21,025 nt of DNA from a virus: the IMG/VR virus record IMGVR_UViG_3300030103_003780, positions 1 through 21,025 of that record. The stretch is one strand, 5' to 3'. The position numbers were made by a program, and so were the translations under genes. Position 1 is the first letter of the stretch. Every line of letters starts with the position of its first letter. The notes beneath the pieces are model-generated. The model saw nothing but the letters and a program-made list of their open reading frames with translations. It was not told the origin of the DNA and did not search any database. Positions 20,538-21,025 of this stretch are shown piece after piece.

Positions 20538-21025
20538 AAAAATGTCTCATCATTGGAGACACTCACTACGACACCAAATGTGAAGGATATCTCCAAAGCC
20601 AAATAGAATCTACGATTCGACTTGTCAATGATCACAAGCCTACTCACGTTGTTTTCTTAGGTGACATCTATCACCACAGAAAACCGTCTCCAGAGGTAAT
20701 TGTAGCAACTCATAAGATGTTTAAGAAACTGGCACTCACGCCAGGACTTAAATTCATTTACGTGCTCAGAGGCAACCATGATTCGCAAAATAGGAACGAT
20801 GACGGGTTGACTGCGCTGGAAACACTTTGCTACCCAGGGTCGAAAGTGCGGCTTGTCCAGCAGACTTTAACTGATACTGATCTTAAATTCTTGTTGATAC
20901 CACACTATGAAAACGAAGAGACGATTAAGGAGCACCTACATAGAGGACCTGATGATAATTATATCGCTTTCGGCCATTTCAGCTATTGCCCTGCTCACCT
21001 TGGTATCCGTGGCTTTGATTCTGAT
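20534..21025 (+). CDS. 47: SbcD/Mre11-type phosphoesterase, gp47-like (3' end outside window)
   Basis: An open frame of 164 residues running off the right edge. GTG 20534 overlaps the thyX stop (GTGA) with AAGGAGAG just upstream. Metallophosphoesterase motifs appear in order: GDTHYD (8-13; residue 8 is G), GDIYHHR (43-49), GNHD and GHFSY. The order and spacing match T4 gp47, the nuclease subunit that works with the gp46 ATPase in recombination-dependent replication and host DNA degradation. A gp46 partner would be expected soon after the edge. A plain phosphatase of the same superfamily is less likely given the phage context. Confidence 0.8.
   Translation, partial: MKKCLIIGDTHYDTKCEGYLQSQIESTIRLVNDHKPTHVVFLGDIYHHRKPSPEVIVATHKMFKKLALTPGLKFIYVLRGNHDSQNRNDDGLTALETLCYPGSKVRLVQQTLTDTDLKFLLIPHYENEETIKEHLHRGPDDNYIAFGHFSYCPAHLGIRGFDSD

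Noticed and set aside
1-21025. tRNA genes, CRISPR arrays, insertion sequences or integrase/att sites
   Set aside because: No cloverleaf-like stretch, repeat-spacer pattern, transposase or integrase motif was noticed by eye. A tRNA or covariance-model search was not possible.

Overview
This window is a stretch of a tailed double-stranded DNA phage genome, a myovirus with a contractile tail and a T4-like virion. The evidence is a recognisable set of T4-type structural genes: prohead core (gp22-like), major capsid protein (gp23-like), neck and tail-completion proteins (gp13, gp14 and gp15-like), tail sheath (gp18-like) and tail tube (gp19-like). A short gp55-like late sigma factor and the start of a gp47-like nuclease subunit support this. 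There are no rRNA, tRNA or CRISPR features. Genes are packed tightly, with many 1-4 base stop/start overlaps. Several small basic modules look like those I associate with marine T4-like phages, so an aquatic bacterial host is likely. The sequence does not identify that host.

Layout. Positions 1-1418 (+): the end of a small membrane protein, a 283-residue multi-module basic protein and a 114-residue basic protein, translationally coupled. Positions 1478-3854 (+): prohead core protein and major capsid protein, closed by a strong intrinsic terminator. Positions 3939-6407 (+): neck and tail-completion genes plus a small unknown gene, all joined by TAATG overlaps. Positions 6465-9932 (+): two small unknown genes, then sheath and tube, closed by a second hairpin. 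Positions 10001-12568 (+): an 855-residue protein of unknown function. Positions 12524-14067: four small genes in mixed orientation (a Holliday-junction-resolvase-like nuclease, two unknowns, the late sigma factor). Positions 14085-16700 (+): a family A DNA polymerase divided among three reading frames. Positions 16697-19706 (-): a glycoside-hydrolase-like protein with a possible signal peptide and two basic proteins. Positions 19749-21025 (+): a flavin-dependent thymidylate synthase and the start of an SbcD/gp47-like phosphoesterase, which runs off the window.

How it works together. Structural units are preceded by a TAAATA box, usually followed by a Shine-Dalgarno sequence. This fits late transcription by the gp55-like sigma factor. 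Several genes in the replication part, the hydrolase gene and the 855-residue gene instead have a TATNAT-type box ending only 5-6 bases before ATG and no Shine-Dalgarno, which suggests leaderless messages. The most unusual elements are the polymerase (uracil-DNA-glycosylase-like Fe-S domain, then an exonuclease whose active site is split over two polypeptides, then a separate polymerase domain), the phage-borne glycoside hydrolase, the pairing of a T4-like virion with a PolA-type rather than gp43-type polymerase, and a thymidylate synthase with an insertion inside its signature motif. All assignments are by reading alone; no database search was run.
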